A DNA stretch of 64,000 nt from Limnohabitans sp. G3-2 (GTDB lineage: Bacteria; Pseudomonadota; Gammaproteobacteria; Burkholderiales; Burkholderiaceae_C): positions 248,001 through 312,000 of the forward strand of contig NZ_NESG01000005.1 of assembly GCF_002778275.1 (NCBI RefSeq), read 5' to 3'. Every line of letters begins with the position of its first letter. Position 1 is the first letter of the stretch. A program made the translations under genes and the position numbers. Below are positions 1-8,058 of this stretch, piece by piece. The notes under the pieces were generated by a model that worked only from the letters and a program-made list of their open reading frames with translations, was not told the origin of the DNA and made no database searches.

Positions 1-1
1 G

Positions 2-415
2 GCTTTTGCAGGCGGCGGCCCCGCCAACGCGGCCATTTTGGGTGGCCAGGTCACGGCCGGCATTTCAGGCTATTCCGAATTCGAAGAACAAATCAAAGCC
101 GGCCGCATGATCCCGCTGGCCGTGTCGGGCAAGCGCCGCATCCCCGGCGTGAGCGTGCCCACCCTGACGGAATTGGGCATCAACGTGACCGAGTCCAACT
201 GGCGCGGCGTGTTTGCGCCCCCCGGCATCTCGGCGGCGCAACGCGAGGCCATGATCGACTTTGTCACCAAGCTCACCGCCTCGGCACCCTGGAAGCAAGA
301 ACTGGAAACACGCAAGTGGACCGACGCCTTCATGACCGAACGCCCCTTTGAGCGCGACCTGGCCAAGGACATCGCCGAGAAAGAAGTCCTGATGAAAGAG
401 CTGGGCCTGGCATGA
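2..415 (+). CDS. Bug/TctC tripartite tricarboxylate transporter binding protein (3' part)
   Basis: This is the C-terminal 137 residues of a periplasmic solute-binding protein; the start lies before the window. The frame is open from base 2. The text 'MIPLAVSGKRR' followed by 'VPTLTELGI' and a lysine-rich end is the typical C-terminal lobe of the Bug family, which presents carboxylates to TctAB permeases. Its stop overlaps the start of tctB by four bases (ATGA), and tctA follows, so this is the binding-protein gene of a complete TTT operon. The substrate cannot be read from the sequence. Confidence 0.9.
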   Translation, partial: AFAGGGPANAAILGGQVTAGISGYSEFEEQIKAGRMIPLAVSGKRRIPGVSVPTLTELGINVTESNWRGVFAPPGISAAQREAMIDFVTKLTASAPWKQELETRKWTDAFMTERPFERDLAKDIAEKEVLMKELGLA

Positions 416-876
416 CGCCTTGTCGTGTCGCCCTTTTGCTGCTCGCCCTTTGCGGGGTGGCTGCATGGCAGGTCACGGTCATTCCTGAATCTTTGATGCA
501 GATGACCGTCGGCCCTGTGCTCGCCCCGGGCGTGATCGTGGCCGCACTCAGCCTGTTGGCCGTGCTCTACGGCATCAGCGCGTGGCGCGGTCGCCAAACC
601 GATGAAAGCCAGGCCCCTGAGCAGTCCCCCCTGCCCGGCGCCCCTGTGCGCATGCTCAGCTTGCTGGGCGGCGGCGTGGCCTTCATCGTGCTGGTGATTC
701 CCTTGGGTTTTGTCATTCCTGGCACCTTGTGCGGCATGGGCGTGGCCCGCTCCTTTGACGCGCCACTGGGCGTCAAATCGGCGCTGATCTGCTGCGCCAT
801 TGCCAGCACCTTCTGGTTTGTGTTTGCCCAATTGCTGGGCGTGGGTTTGGGCCCAGCACTGCCCTGGTTGATTTGA
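412..876 (+). CDS. tctB: Tripartite tricarboxylate transporter, small permease TctB
   Basis: This 154-residue membrane protein has about four hydrophobic segments (near residues 5-22, 36-55, 82-105 and 119-150), as in TctB, the small poorly conserved membrane subunit of TTT carriers. The start ATG overlaps the stop of the binding-protein gene, and the large permease begins 12 bases after the stop. The identification rests on length, hydrophobicity and position between tctC and tctA, because TctB has few fixed residues. It should sit in the inner membrane with TctA and energise carboxylate uptake by ion symport, as known for the family. Confidence 0.88.
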   Translation: MTPCRVALLLLALCGVAAWQVTVIPESLMQMTVGPVLAPGVIVAALSLLAVLYGISAWRGRQTDESQAPEQSPLPGAPVRMLSLLGGGVAFIVLVIPLGFVIPGTLCGMGVARSFDAPLGVKSALICCAIASTFWFVFAQLLGVGLGPALPWLI

Positions 877-888
877 ATCGGATACCCC

Positions 889-2385
889 ATGGAAGCTTTT
901 GACGCCCTGATGGGTGGCTTTGCCATCGCCTTGCAACCCACCACCTTGATGTGGGGCTTCGTGGGCTGCTTTGTCGGCACGCTGGTCGGTGTGTTGCCCG
1001 GCATTGGACCTGCGCTGACCATCGCCTTGCTGCTCCCCCTGACCTACCACGTGCCGGCCACCAGCATGTTCGTCATGTTTGCCGGCATTTACTACGGCGC
1101 AGCTTACGGGGGCTCCACCACCTCCATCTTGCTCAACACCCCGGGGGAATCTGCGGCTGTGGTCACAGCCCTGGAAGGCAACAAAATGGCCCGCCGGGGC
1201 CGCGCGGGCCAAGCCCTGGCCACTGCCGCCATCGGCAGCTTTGTGGCCGGCACCATTGGCACCTTGGCACTGACCTTTGTGGCCCCCTGGGTGGTGGAAG
1301 CGGCGCTGGCCTTTGGCCCGGCCGAGTACTTCAGCCTGATGGTCTTGTCGGTGGTGGCCGTCTCGGCCGTGCTGGGCAACTCCATGCTGCGCGGCTTGGT
1401 CGCGCTGGGCTTGGGCCTGCTGCTCGGCATGGTGGGTGTGGACCTGCAAACCGGCCAACCCCGGTTCACTTTTGGCCGCCCCGAATTGCTCGACGGCATC
1501 GAAGTGACGGTGGCCGCTGTGGGCCTGTTTGCGGTGGGCGAAGCGCTGTACCTGGCTTGGCAAGGCCGCGAGTCCAAAGGGGGCGAGGTCATGACATTGA
1601 CGGGCAGCCTGTGGATGAGCAAACAAGACTGGGCACGATCGTGGAAGGCTTGGTTCCGCGGTGCTTTCTTTGGCTTCCCGATCGGTGCCATGCCCGCCGG
1701 TGGGGCCGAGTTGCCCACCCTCTTGTCTTACTACACCGAGAAAAAGCTCTCCAAACACCCCGAAGAATTTGGCCATGGCGCCATCGAAGGCGTGGCCGGA
1801 CCCGAAGCGGCCAACAACGCCGCTGCGGCGGGCGTGCTCATGCCCCTGCTCACGCTGGGCATCCCCACCTCGGCCACGGCGGCCATCATGCTGTCGGCCT
1901 TTGAAGGCTATGGCATCCAAACCGGACCCCAATTGTTCAGCCAGCAAAGCGGCTTGGTGTGGACACTGATCGCCAGCCTCTACATTGGCAACGTGATCTT
2001 GCTGGTGCTCAACCTGCCCCTGGTCAGTCTGTGGGTCAAGCTGCTCAAGATCCCCCCGCCCTGGCTGTACGCCGGCATCATCGTCATCTCGACAGCGGGT
2101 GTGTACGGGGCAGGCAACTCGGTGTTCAACGTGGGTTTGTTGTTTGTCTTCGGTTTGCTGGGTTACACCATGCGCCGCTTCGACTTCCCGGCTGCACCCC
2201 TCATCGTTGGCTTGATCCTGGCCCCATTGGGCGAGCAGTCCATGCGCCAGGCCCTGACCATCAGCCAAGGCGAATGGTCCACCTTCTTCACGCGGCCCCT
2301 GTCCGGCAGCTTGATGGCTGTGGCACTCCTGCTGTTGGTCGTTCCCAGCCTTTGGCGACAGTTGGGGCGGGCTTCCAAACCCTGA
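889..2385 (+). CDS. tctA: Tripartite tricarboxylate transporter, large permease TctA
   Basis: The 498-residue product matches the usual TctA length. The family's glycine/proline signature is visible near residues 25-75: '[20 protein letters not shown]', then '[20 protein letters not shown]'. A second repeat-like block near residues 300-330 carries '[16 protein letters not shown]'. About a dozen membrane segments are predicted by eye. It is the last gene of the tctC-tctB-tctA operon and faces the recombinase gene, whose end is 57 bases away. It forms the translocation channel for the carboxylate delivered by the binding protein. Confidence 0.95.
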   Translation: MEAFDALMGGFAIALQPTTLMWGFVGCFVGTLVGVLPGIGPALTIALLLPLTYHVPATSMFVMFAGIYYGAAYGGSTTSILLNTPGESAAVVTALEGNKMARRGRAGQALATAAIGSFVAGTIGTLALTFVAPWVVEAALAFGPAEYFSLMVLSVVAVSAVLGNSMLRGLVALGLGLLLGMVGVDLQTGQPRFTFGRPELLDGIEVTVAAVGLFAVGEALYLAWQGRESKGGEVMTLTGSLWMSKQDWARSWKAWFRGAFFGFPIGAMPAGGAELPTLLSYYTEKKLSKHPEEFGHGAIEGVAGPEAANNAAAAGVLMPLLTLGIPTSATAAIMLSAFEGYGIQTGPQLFSQQSGLVWTLIASLYIGNVILLVLNLPLVSLWVKLLKIPPPWLYAGIIVISTAGVYGAGNSVFNVGLLFVFGLLGYTMRRFDFPAAPLIVGLILAPLGEQSMRQALTISQGEWSTFFTRPLSGSLMAVALLLLVVPSLWRQLGRASKP

Positions 2386-2442
2386 TGCGCATCAGGGCCA
2401 GCGAACAAGTCCGGTGGAAAGAAGCCGTCATCCAAGGGCACA

Positions 2443-3792
2443 TCAAACCCGGTTGAGCGGCTCCCTCGCTGGCCTGCTCGATCGGCGACTTTGAATCATG
2501 GCCACGTTCATTTCGCCGTCGAGTGAGGACGCATAAAAACGCTCAATCATCTGAACCGATGTTCTGGCATTGCGCGCCAAGGTGAGCATGTCGATGCCTT
2601 GACCGTAAAGCAGCCTGAACATGATGGAGGTGTGCCTCAAACAGTAAAGCGTTTTAGGGCGGTCTCTTTCATCGGTGGAGGCCAAACCGGCCTCGCGCAT
2701 GACCCATTTGAACCAAAACCCAAGCACTGCCAAGGCATAGTTGCGGTCCTTTTCCGCAGGCAAAAAAAGATAGTCCTCGGGGCCGGCCAAGCCCTGCGCT
2801 TTTTGATGCCGGAGCAGTGACTCGTACACCTGCACGGCCGCCTGCATGGTGACCATCGGCTTGTCGTGTTTTTTGGTTTCAGGCAAGTTCATGCGCAAAT
2901 ACACGTTTTGACCCCGCACCACCGTCACGTGCTTGTGCTTGAGTTGCCTCAAATCACCGGGCCTGACAAAGCTGTTAGCCATGAAACGGATCACCCAAAA
3001 CATATCGGGCGCCAACAACCGGTTGCGAGGGGCCACCCAAAATCGCGCCCTTTGACCTTCGGTTGACTTGATCTCGGGAGACGCCACATGGGCGCGTGAA
3101 AGCTTCAGCGCTGTTCTGGCCAATTTGCTGTAGTCGTGCAACGACAACATGGACCGTGGTTGGGTGACCACTTTGATTTTGGGAAACTCGGGCACCTCTT
3201 TCAAAAGCCCTTGACGCGTGGCCAATTTGAGCAATTTTCGAACCAGCACAAAATATTGCGAGATGGTGGTGGAGCTCAGTGCGTGCTTTGTCAGACGGGA
3301 CACGAAGCCATCCAAATCGACGTGGGTCACTTGGCTGGGCGGGATGTATCTGAAAAAGGGCAGCACATGGGCGTCAAGCCTGTTCTTTTGAATCCCCACA
3401 GATGAAGCGCTCAATTCTTGGCGAGAAACGCGCTCCCACTCGATGTCCAACAGTGTTTCAGAAAGCGCCGTGAAGTTGTTCTTTTTCTCAAATGTCTGCG
3501 GCTGCGAGACCCGCTCGACCGTTTGAGCAGGCCTGGGCTTGACCACATGGGTCTCGGCGTCTGGCAAACCGACCGAAACCTTGCCCAGCGTTTCAAGCCC
3601 TTGAACAGACGCCTGACCCAGTTGCTTGCAAAGGGCGGTCCAAGCCTGTGGTTTCAGAACATAAAAAGCGGGCTTGTTGTCATGCAAGACCAGGAGTGAA
3701 GAGTCACCACACGCATCGACAATGCTTTGGGGGCTGGACAGAAATTCGTCAAGGCCAATCAAACTTCCAGTATTTATATAAATTGAGCTCAT
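2443..3792 (-). CDS. Tyrosine recombinase with antitoxin-like N-terminal segment
   Basis: This 449-residue protein has a tyrosine recombinase catalytic domain in its C-terminal half. The first catalytic Arg lies in 'FVRPGDLRQL' (about residue 280), the box II Arg in 'YCLRHTSIMFRLL', and the nucleophilic Tyr in 'ERFYASS' near residue 425. The usual box II His is Tyr here, and the position of the third His/Trp appears to be Asn, so the active site diverges from lambda Int. A core-binding-like region spans about residues 110-210. Residues 1-55 ('LIGLDEFLSSPQSIVDA', then 'LLVLHDNKPAFYVLKPQAW') resemble the Phd/YefM/StbD antitoxin fold. No excisionase, cargo genes or att sites were found. Chromosomal orphan or remnant of a lost element are both possible. 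Confidence 0.8.
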   Translation of the reverse strand: MSSIYINTGSLIGLDEFLSSPQSIVDACGDSSLLVLHDNKPAFYVLKPQAWTALCKQLGQASVQGLETLGKVSVGLPDAETHVVKPRPAQTVERVSQPQTFEKKNNFTALSETLLDIEWERVSRQELSASSVGIQKNRLDAHVLPFFRYIPPSQVTHVDLDGFVSRLTKHALSSTTISQYFVLVRKLLKLATRQGLLKEVPEFPKIKVVTQPRSMLSLHDYSKLARTALKLSRAHVASPEIKSTEGQRARFWVAPRNRLLAPDMFWVIRFMANSFVRPGDLRQLKHKHVTVVRGQNVYLRMNLPETKKHDKPMVTMQAAVQVYESLLRHQKAQGLAGPEDYLFLPAEKDRNYALAVLGFWFKWVMREAGLASTDERDRPKTLYCLRHTSIMFRLLYGQGIDMLTLARNARTSVQMIERFYASSLDGEMNVAMIQSRRSSRPAREPLNRV

Positions 3793-3878
3793 ATAAAGCT
3801 AGTGTTAGACAGAATGGTAATTAAATCTGTTCGGGAAAGCACCCAGAGCAACTTTACACTGTAGCTGCTCTGGCTACA

Positions 3879-4889
3879 TTGGCAGCCGCAACTGGCTCTT
3901 TCGCTCAGTCCAGCGTGACTTTGTACGGTGTGGCTGACTTGGGCTACAACACTGTCAAGCTGTCTGACGGCACTGACACAGTTAAACAATCTGGCCTGAA
4001 CAGCATTGCATCTGGCAGCCGCTTTGGCTTCAAGGGCACCGAAGACCTGGGCGGTGGCTTGAAGGCGAACTTCCTGATGGAATACAGCGTGCAGCCTGAT
4101 GAGGCAACAACCTCAATGGCCAACCGCCAGTCTTACGTAGGCTTGGAGGGCGATTTTGGCTCCGTGAACTTGGGTCGCCAGTACACACTGCACCACGGTG
4201 TGCAAGGTGGCGCTGACTTGATCGGAAACGTGACAGCAGCAGGCTGGATCGGTGGCATGGACAGCCGTGTCCGTCAATCCAACGCCATTACTTACAAGAC
4301 GCCCACCTTCAATGGTTTCAGCGCATCTGCTCAAGTCGGCTTCGGCGAATCAGTCCAGTTGAACGGTTCTGCTAAAGAGAACGAGCAAACTTCATTGGGC
4401 TTGAACTATGCAAATGGCCCATTGGCTTTGGCATATGCTTACGAAAAAGTGAAGAACACAAGCGTTTTGGCGCGTGACTTGGCTGGTACAGCGTTTGACG
4501 TTGCTGCAATAGCAGGCGCTGACTCTTGGAAAGCCAATGCGTTGTCTGCTTCTTATGACTTCGGCGTTGCAAAAGTTGCATATTTGAACAACAGCACCAA
4601 AGCTGATGACACAACTTTCAATGCTAAATTTGCAGCAAACAACTTTGCTGTCAGCGTACCATTTGGCTCTTTCACTGCCTTGGCTACCGTTGGTAACGGC
4701 AAGATCAAAGTTGACGGCGTTGACGACACAAAACTGAGCGCATACCAGCTGGGTTTGACATACGCTTTGAGCAAGCGTACGACAGCTTACTCTTACATCG
4801 GTGAAACGAAATTTAAAGACGTGTCCGTTACACCTAACGAAACAATCAAGTACAGCACAACCGCTGTTGGCGTTCGCCACACTTTCTAA
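3879..4889 (+). CDS. Gram-negative porin, signal-peptide start missing
   Basis: The product is a Burkholderiales trimeric porin: 'AQSSVTLYGVADLGYNTVK' at the mature N-terminus, constriction-loop-like text near 'RQYTLHHGVQGGADL', and a C-terminal 'TTAVGVRHTF' with the terminal Phe needed for outer-membrane assembly. The normal 'MKK...' start is absent. The frame is open back to a TAA at 3822-3824 with no ATG, and recognisable signal peptide begins only at 'VAALATLAAATGSFAQ' (from 3861). The start given is a TTG inside the signal peptide and is probably not functional. The recombinase gene starts 69 bases upstream on the other strand. Expression is doubtful; it may be a 5'-truncated pseudogene with an intact barrel. 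Confidence 0.75.
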   Translation: MAAATGSFAQSSVTLYGVADLGYNTVKLSDGTDTVKQSGLNSIASGSRFGFKGTEDLGGGLKANFLMEYSVQPDEATTSMANRQSYVGLEGDFGSVNLGRQYTLHHGVQGGADLIGNVTAAGWIGGMDSRVRQSNAITYKTPTFNGFSASAQVGFGESVQLNGSAKENEQTSLGLNYANGPLALAYAYEKVKNTSVLARDLAGTAFDVAAIAGADSWKANALSASYDFGVAKVAYLNNSTKADDTTFNAKFAANNFAVSVPFGSFTALATVGNGKIKVDGVDDTKLSAYQLGLTYALSKRTTAYSYIGETKFKDVSVTPNETIKYSTTAVGVRHTF

Positions 4890-4895
4890 TTCCCC

Positions 4896-4911
4896 GCTGG
4901 CGCAAGCCAGT
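4896..4911 (+). other. Conserved GNRA-loop hairpin in porin 3' UTR
   Basis: The sequence GCTGGC-GCAA-GCCAGT forms a 6-bp stem (last pair G-U) with a GCAA tetraloop, seven bases after the porin stop. It is followed by TGAGAGTTAAAAGC and a terminator. The other porin in this window carries the same hairpin and the same downstream string after its stop. Confidence 0.65.
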
Positions 4912-4927
4912 TGAGAGTTAAAAGCTT

Positions 4928-4961
4928 AAAAACCCGCCGTGGCAACACGGTGGGTTTTTTT
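4928..4961 (+). terminator. Rho-independent terminator of porin gene
   Basis: The stem CCCGCCGTG (4933-4941) pairs with CACGGTGGG (4946-4954) around a GCAA loop, and seven T follow. A run of A precedes the stem. This is a strong intrinsic terminator for the porin transcript. Confidence 0.9.
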
Positions 4962-5189
4962 ACGCCTGCACGCTGGCATGGTTGTCCGGGATCTGGACAG
5001 TATTGTTGGCTTGGCTTGGCTTGGCTCTGGTTTAAAGCCTGTGTGAATAGACCGATGCCATGTGAGGACACCACGCCCTAGATGAGCAGTGGGCGGGTAG
5101 CCCATCTTGGTCATGCGCCCACAAAAGGCAAGCGCCGGCGCTCAAGGCATACCGACGGTGTGCTGATGCACGGGCTACGTGACGCGGCC
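4962..5189. other. Intergenic gap with no recognised gene
   Basis: There is a short direct repeat of TTGGC near 5007-5024. Small open frames on the minus strand in this stretch are not recognised, and none has a convincing ribosome-binding site. The gap separates the porin terminator from the end of the peptide ABC operon, which runs towards it. Confidence 0.4.
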
Positions 5190-6212
5190 TCAGACCACCG
5201 CGTGGCAAGCGATCTTGATGCCTTGGAAGTCGCGCAGCGGCGGGCGTTCGGCGCGGCAGATGTCGGTGGCTTGCGGGCAGCGCGGGTGGAAGGTGCATCC
5301 ACTTGGCGGGTTGAGCGGGTTGGGCACTTCGCCTTGCACAGGCGTGCGGGCGCGGCCGGTGTCGTGCATCTTCGGAATCGCGTCAAGCAGCATCTTGGTG
5401 TAGGGGTGCTGCGGATTCGCGAACAGCGTGTGCTTGTCGGCCAGCTCGACCAGTCGGCCCAAATACATCACGCCCACTTGGTCGCTCACATGGCGCACCA
5501 CGGCGAGGTTGTGGCTGATGAACAAATACGTCAGGCCCCGCTCGCGCTGCAGGTCTTTCATGATGTTGAGCACCTGCGCTTGCACGCTCACATCGAGCGC
5601 CGAGGTCGGCTCGTCACAGACCAGAAATTCGGGTGCTGTGGCCAAAGCACGCGCGATCGAAATGCGCTGGCGTTGTCCGCCCGAAAACTGGTGCGGGTAC
5701 TTGACCATGTCCAGCGGCGACAAGCCCACCGACTTGAGCAGCTCGGCCACGCGGGCTTTGAGCTCTTCGGCGTCGCTGATCAAGCCGTGTTCCTTGAGCG
5801 GCTCGCCAATGATGTTGTCCACCGTCCAGCGGGGGTTCAGGCTGGCGTACGGGTCTTGGAAAATCATCTGGATGCGTTGGCGCATGGCCTTGGCATCGCC
5901 CGATTTGAAGGCGGCATGCGCGTCTTGGCCGTCAAAGGTCAAGCCGCCGCGTGTGGGCTCGTACAGGCCCACCAGCAAGCGGGCCACGGTGCTTTTGCCG
6001 CAACCTGACTCGCCCACCAAGGCCAGGGTTTTGCCGCGCTCGATCTCAAAGCTCACGCCGTCCACGGCGTTGAGCATCTGGCGGGGTTTTCGCTCGATCA
6101 CGCGGTTGAGCCAGGGGGAGGAGACGTCAAAGGTCTTGGCCAGGTCGTGCGCCACGACCAAAGGCTGGGTCTTGTGCTCGCTCATGCCTGGCCCCCGTTG
6201 TGCAGCCAGCAA
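5190..6212 (-). CDS. Peptide ABC transporter ATP-binding protein (DppF/OppF type)
   Basis: The 340-residue ATPase has Walker A 'VGESGCGKSTVARLLVG' near residue 65, the ABC signature 'FSGGQRQRISIARAL' near 165, and Walker B 'FLVCDEPTSALDVS'. The C-terminal oligopeptide/dipeptide transporter extension contains cysteines ('CTFHPRCPQATDIC'), a hallmark of OppD/OppF proteins. It is the last gene of the seven-gene peptide operon and overlaps the preceding ATPase by 31 bases. It would pair with that ATPase on the cytoplasmic face to drive peptide import. Confidence 0.93.
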   Translation of the reverse strand: MLAAQRGPGMSEHKTQPLVVAHDLAKTFDVSSPWLNRVIERKPRQMLNAVDGVSFEIERGKTLALVGESGCGKSTVARLLVGLYEPTRGGLTFDGQDAHAAFKSGDAKAMRQRIQMIFQDPYASLNPRWTVDNIIGEPLKEHGLISDAEELKARVAELLKSVGLSPLDMVKYPHQFSGGQRQRISIARALATAPEFLVCDEPTSALDVSVQAQVLNIMKDLQRERGLTYLFISHNLAVVRHVSDQVGVMYLGRLVELADKHTLFANPQHPYTKMLLDAIPKMHDTGRARTPVQGEVPNPLNPPSGCTFHPRCPQATDICRAERPPLRDFQGIKIACHAVV

Positions 6213-7150
6213 GCGGCTTGGTTGACGCCCGCTTGCACCAGCTCGGGCCGCTCTTGGCGGCAGCGTTCAAAGACTTTGGGGCAGCGCGGATTGAACGCGC
6301 AGCCTTGCGGGATGGCGTTCAGGCGCGGCATGGCGCCGTCAATTTGGTTCAGGCGTTCGCGGTCACTGTCCATGTCGGGGATCGAGGCCATCAGACCTGC
6401 GGTGTAAGGGTGGGCCGGGTGGTTGATGACCTGGTGCACGGGGCCGATTTCGGCCACGCGCCCGGCATACAGCACCGCCACGCGGTCACAGGTCTCGGCG
6501 ATCACACCCATGTCGTGCGTGATCAGCATGACCGCCGCGCCCCGGTCTTTGCAGACCTTTTTGAGCAAGCTGATGATTTGCGCCTGGATGGAGACATCGA
6601 GCGCGGTGGTGGGTTCGTCGGCCACAATGAGCTGCGGCTCGGCGGCCAAGGCCAGCGCGATCACCACGCGTTGGCGCATGCCACCCGAGAACTGGTGCGG
6701 GTAATGGTCGATGCGCTCTTCGGCCGCCGAAATGCCCGTGTCTTTGAGCAGTTGGATGGCCCGTTGACGCGCCTCTTGGGGCGACACCGGCAAGTGGGCC
6801 AAAATGGTTTCTGTCAGCTGCCGCCCGATGGAGTACAGCGGGTTGAGCGAGGTCAGCGGGTCTTGGAAAATCGCGCCAATCTTGCGGCCCCGGATGTGGC
6901 GCATCTGGTCATTGTTCAGGTGGTCGATGCGTTGGCCTTCGAGCAAGATTTGTCCGCTGGCCACACGGCCCGGTGGCTCCAGCAGGCCAATGATGGCGGC
7001 GCCCGTGAGTGACTTGCCCGCACCCGACTCGCCCACCACCCCCAGAATTTCACCGGGGGCAATGTCGAAAGAAATGTCGTCCAGCGCACGCAGCGTGCCG
7101 TGGCGGCTGGGGAATTCCACCACCAAATTCTTGACTTGTAAAAGACTCAT
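6182..7150 (-). CDS. Peptide ABC transporter ATP-binding protein (DppD/OppD type)
   Basis: The 322-residue ATPase has Walker A 'VGESGAGKSLTGAAIIGL', signature 'FSGGMRQRVVIALALA', and Walker B 'LIVADEPTTALDVS'. The family's cysteine-containing C-terminal extension ends 'CAFNPRCPKVFERC'. Its start overlaps the stop of the upstream permease by four bases, and its own end overlaps the next ATPase by 31 bases. The translational coupling suggests the two ATPases are made in equal amounts as a heterodimer. Confidence 0.93.
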   Translation of the reverse strand: MSLLQVKNLVVEFPSRHGTLRALDDISFDIAPGEILGVVGESGAGKSLTGAAIIGLLEPPGRVASGQILLEGQRIDHLNNDQMRHIRGRKIGAIFQDPLTSLNPLYSIGRQLTETILAHLPVSPQEARQRAIQLLKDTGISAAEERIDHYPHQFSGGMRQRVVIALALAAEPQLIVADEPTTALDVSIQAQIISLLKKVCKDRGAAVMLITHDMGVIAETCDRVAVLYAGRVAEIGPVHQVINHPAHPYTAGLMASIPDMDSDRERLNQIDGAMPRLNAIPQGCAFNPRCPKVFERCRQERPELVQAGVNQAACWLHNGGQA

Positions 7151-8055
7151 CGCAATCTCGGATTCAGCGCGTCGCGCAACCAGTCACCCAACAAGTTGAC
7201 CGACAAAGCGATCAGCACCAGCATCAGCCCCGGAAAAATCGTGATCCACCATTCGCCCGAGAACAAATAGTCGTTGCCCACACGGATCAGCGTGCCCAGC
7301 GAAGGCGAGGTGGGCGGAGCGCCCACACCCAAGAACGACAAGGTGGCCTCGGTGATGATGGCCGTGGCCACCTGGATGGTGGCGAGCACCATCACAGGGC
7401 CCATCACGTTGGGCAGCACATGCTTGAACATGATGCGCAAAGGCGCCACACCCGTCACACGCGCGGCCTGCACGTACTCCTTGTTGCGCTCAACCAGTGT
7501 GGTGCCGCGCACGGTGCGGGCGTATTGCACCCAACCGGTGAGCGAGATCGAGATGATCAGCACACCAAAGGCCAGGGATTCGTTGGCGTTGGGAAACAAA
7601 GCACGCCCCACGCCAGCGATCAACAAAGCCACGAGGATGGCGGGAAAAGACAGCATCACATCGCACAAACGCATCAACAAAGCATCCAGCCAACCGCCTT
7701 TGAAGCCGGCCAGCAAGCCCAGGCCCACGCCCACCGCCACCGACAAAATGACCGAGGCGATGCCCACCACCAAAGAAATGCGCGAGCCGTAGATCAGGGC
7801 CGACAGGATGTCGCGCCCCTGATCGTCGGTGCCGAGCAGGAACTTGGTGGTGCCGCCCTCCATCCACGATGGGGGCAAGCGGGCGTCGCTCAGCTCCAGC
7901 GTGGCCAGGTCAAACGGGTTGGTCGGCGAGACCCAGCCGGCAAAGACCGAACAAAAAAGACAAACGAAGGCGATGGCCGCCGCCACCATCGCCGTGGGCG
8001 ATTGGCGGAAGCTGTAACCGACGTCGCTGTTCAGCCAGCGTTGCAATGCGTTCAT
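7147..8055 (-). CDS. Peptide ABC transporter permease (DppC/OppC type)
   Basis: The 302-residue inner-membrane permease begins with a short cytoplasmic stretch and a first membrane helix ('AMVAAAIAFVCLFCSVFAG'). It has the DppC motif 'LGTDDQGRDILSALIYGSR' and the binding-protein-dependent permease (EAA) loop near residues 190-215 ('YVQAARVTGVAPLRIMFKHV'). It starts three bases after the second binding-protein gene. It should form a heterodimer with the DppB-type permease encoded two genes upstream of that binding protein. Confidence 0.93.
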   Translation of the reverse strand: MNALQRWLNSDVGYSFRQSPTAMVAAAIAFVCLFCSVFAGWVSPTNPFDLATLELSDARLPPSWMEGGTTKFLLGTDDQGRDILSALIYGSRISLVVGIASVILSVAVGVGLGLLAGFKGGWLDALLMRLCDVMLSFPAILVALLIAGVGRALFPNANESLAFGVLIISISLTGWVQYARTVRGTTLVERNKEYVQAARVTGVAPLRIMFKHVLPNVMGPVMVLATIQVATAIITEATLSFLGVGAPPTSPSLGTLIRVGNDYLFSGEWWITIFPGLMLVLIALSVNLLGDWLRDALNPRLR

Positions 8056-8058
8056 GGA

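Noticed and set aside
70-2268. A 732-codon open frame on the minus strand opposite tctB and tctA.
   Set aside because: It is rich in Gln, His, Ala and Gly with no domain, as expected from antisense of GC-rich codons. TctA on the plus strand is unmistakable.
2443-3792. Prophage or integrative element centred on the recombinase.
   Set aside because: Only the recombinase is present: no excisionase, structural, replication or cargo genes, and no direct repeats seen at its edges.
4926-5298. Short minus-strand frames in the gap after the first porin, considered as a transposase remnant.
   Set aside because: No catalytic motif, terminal inverted repeat or target duplication could be found.
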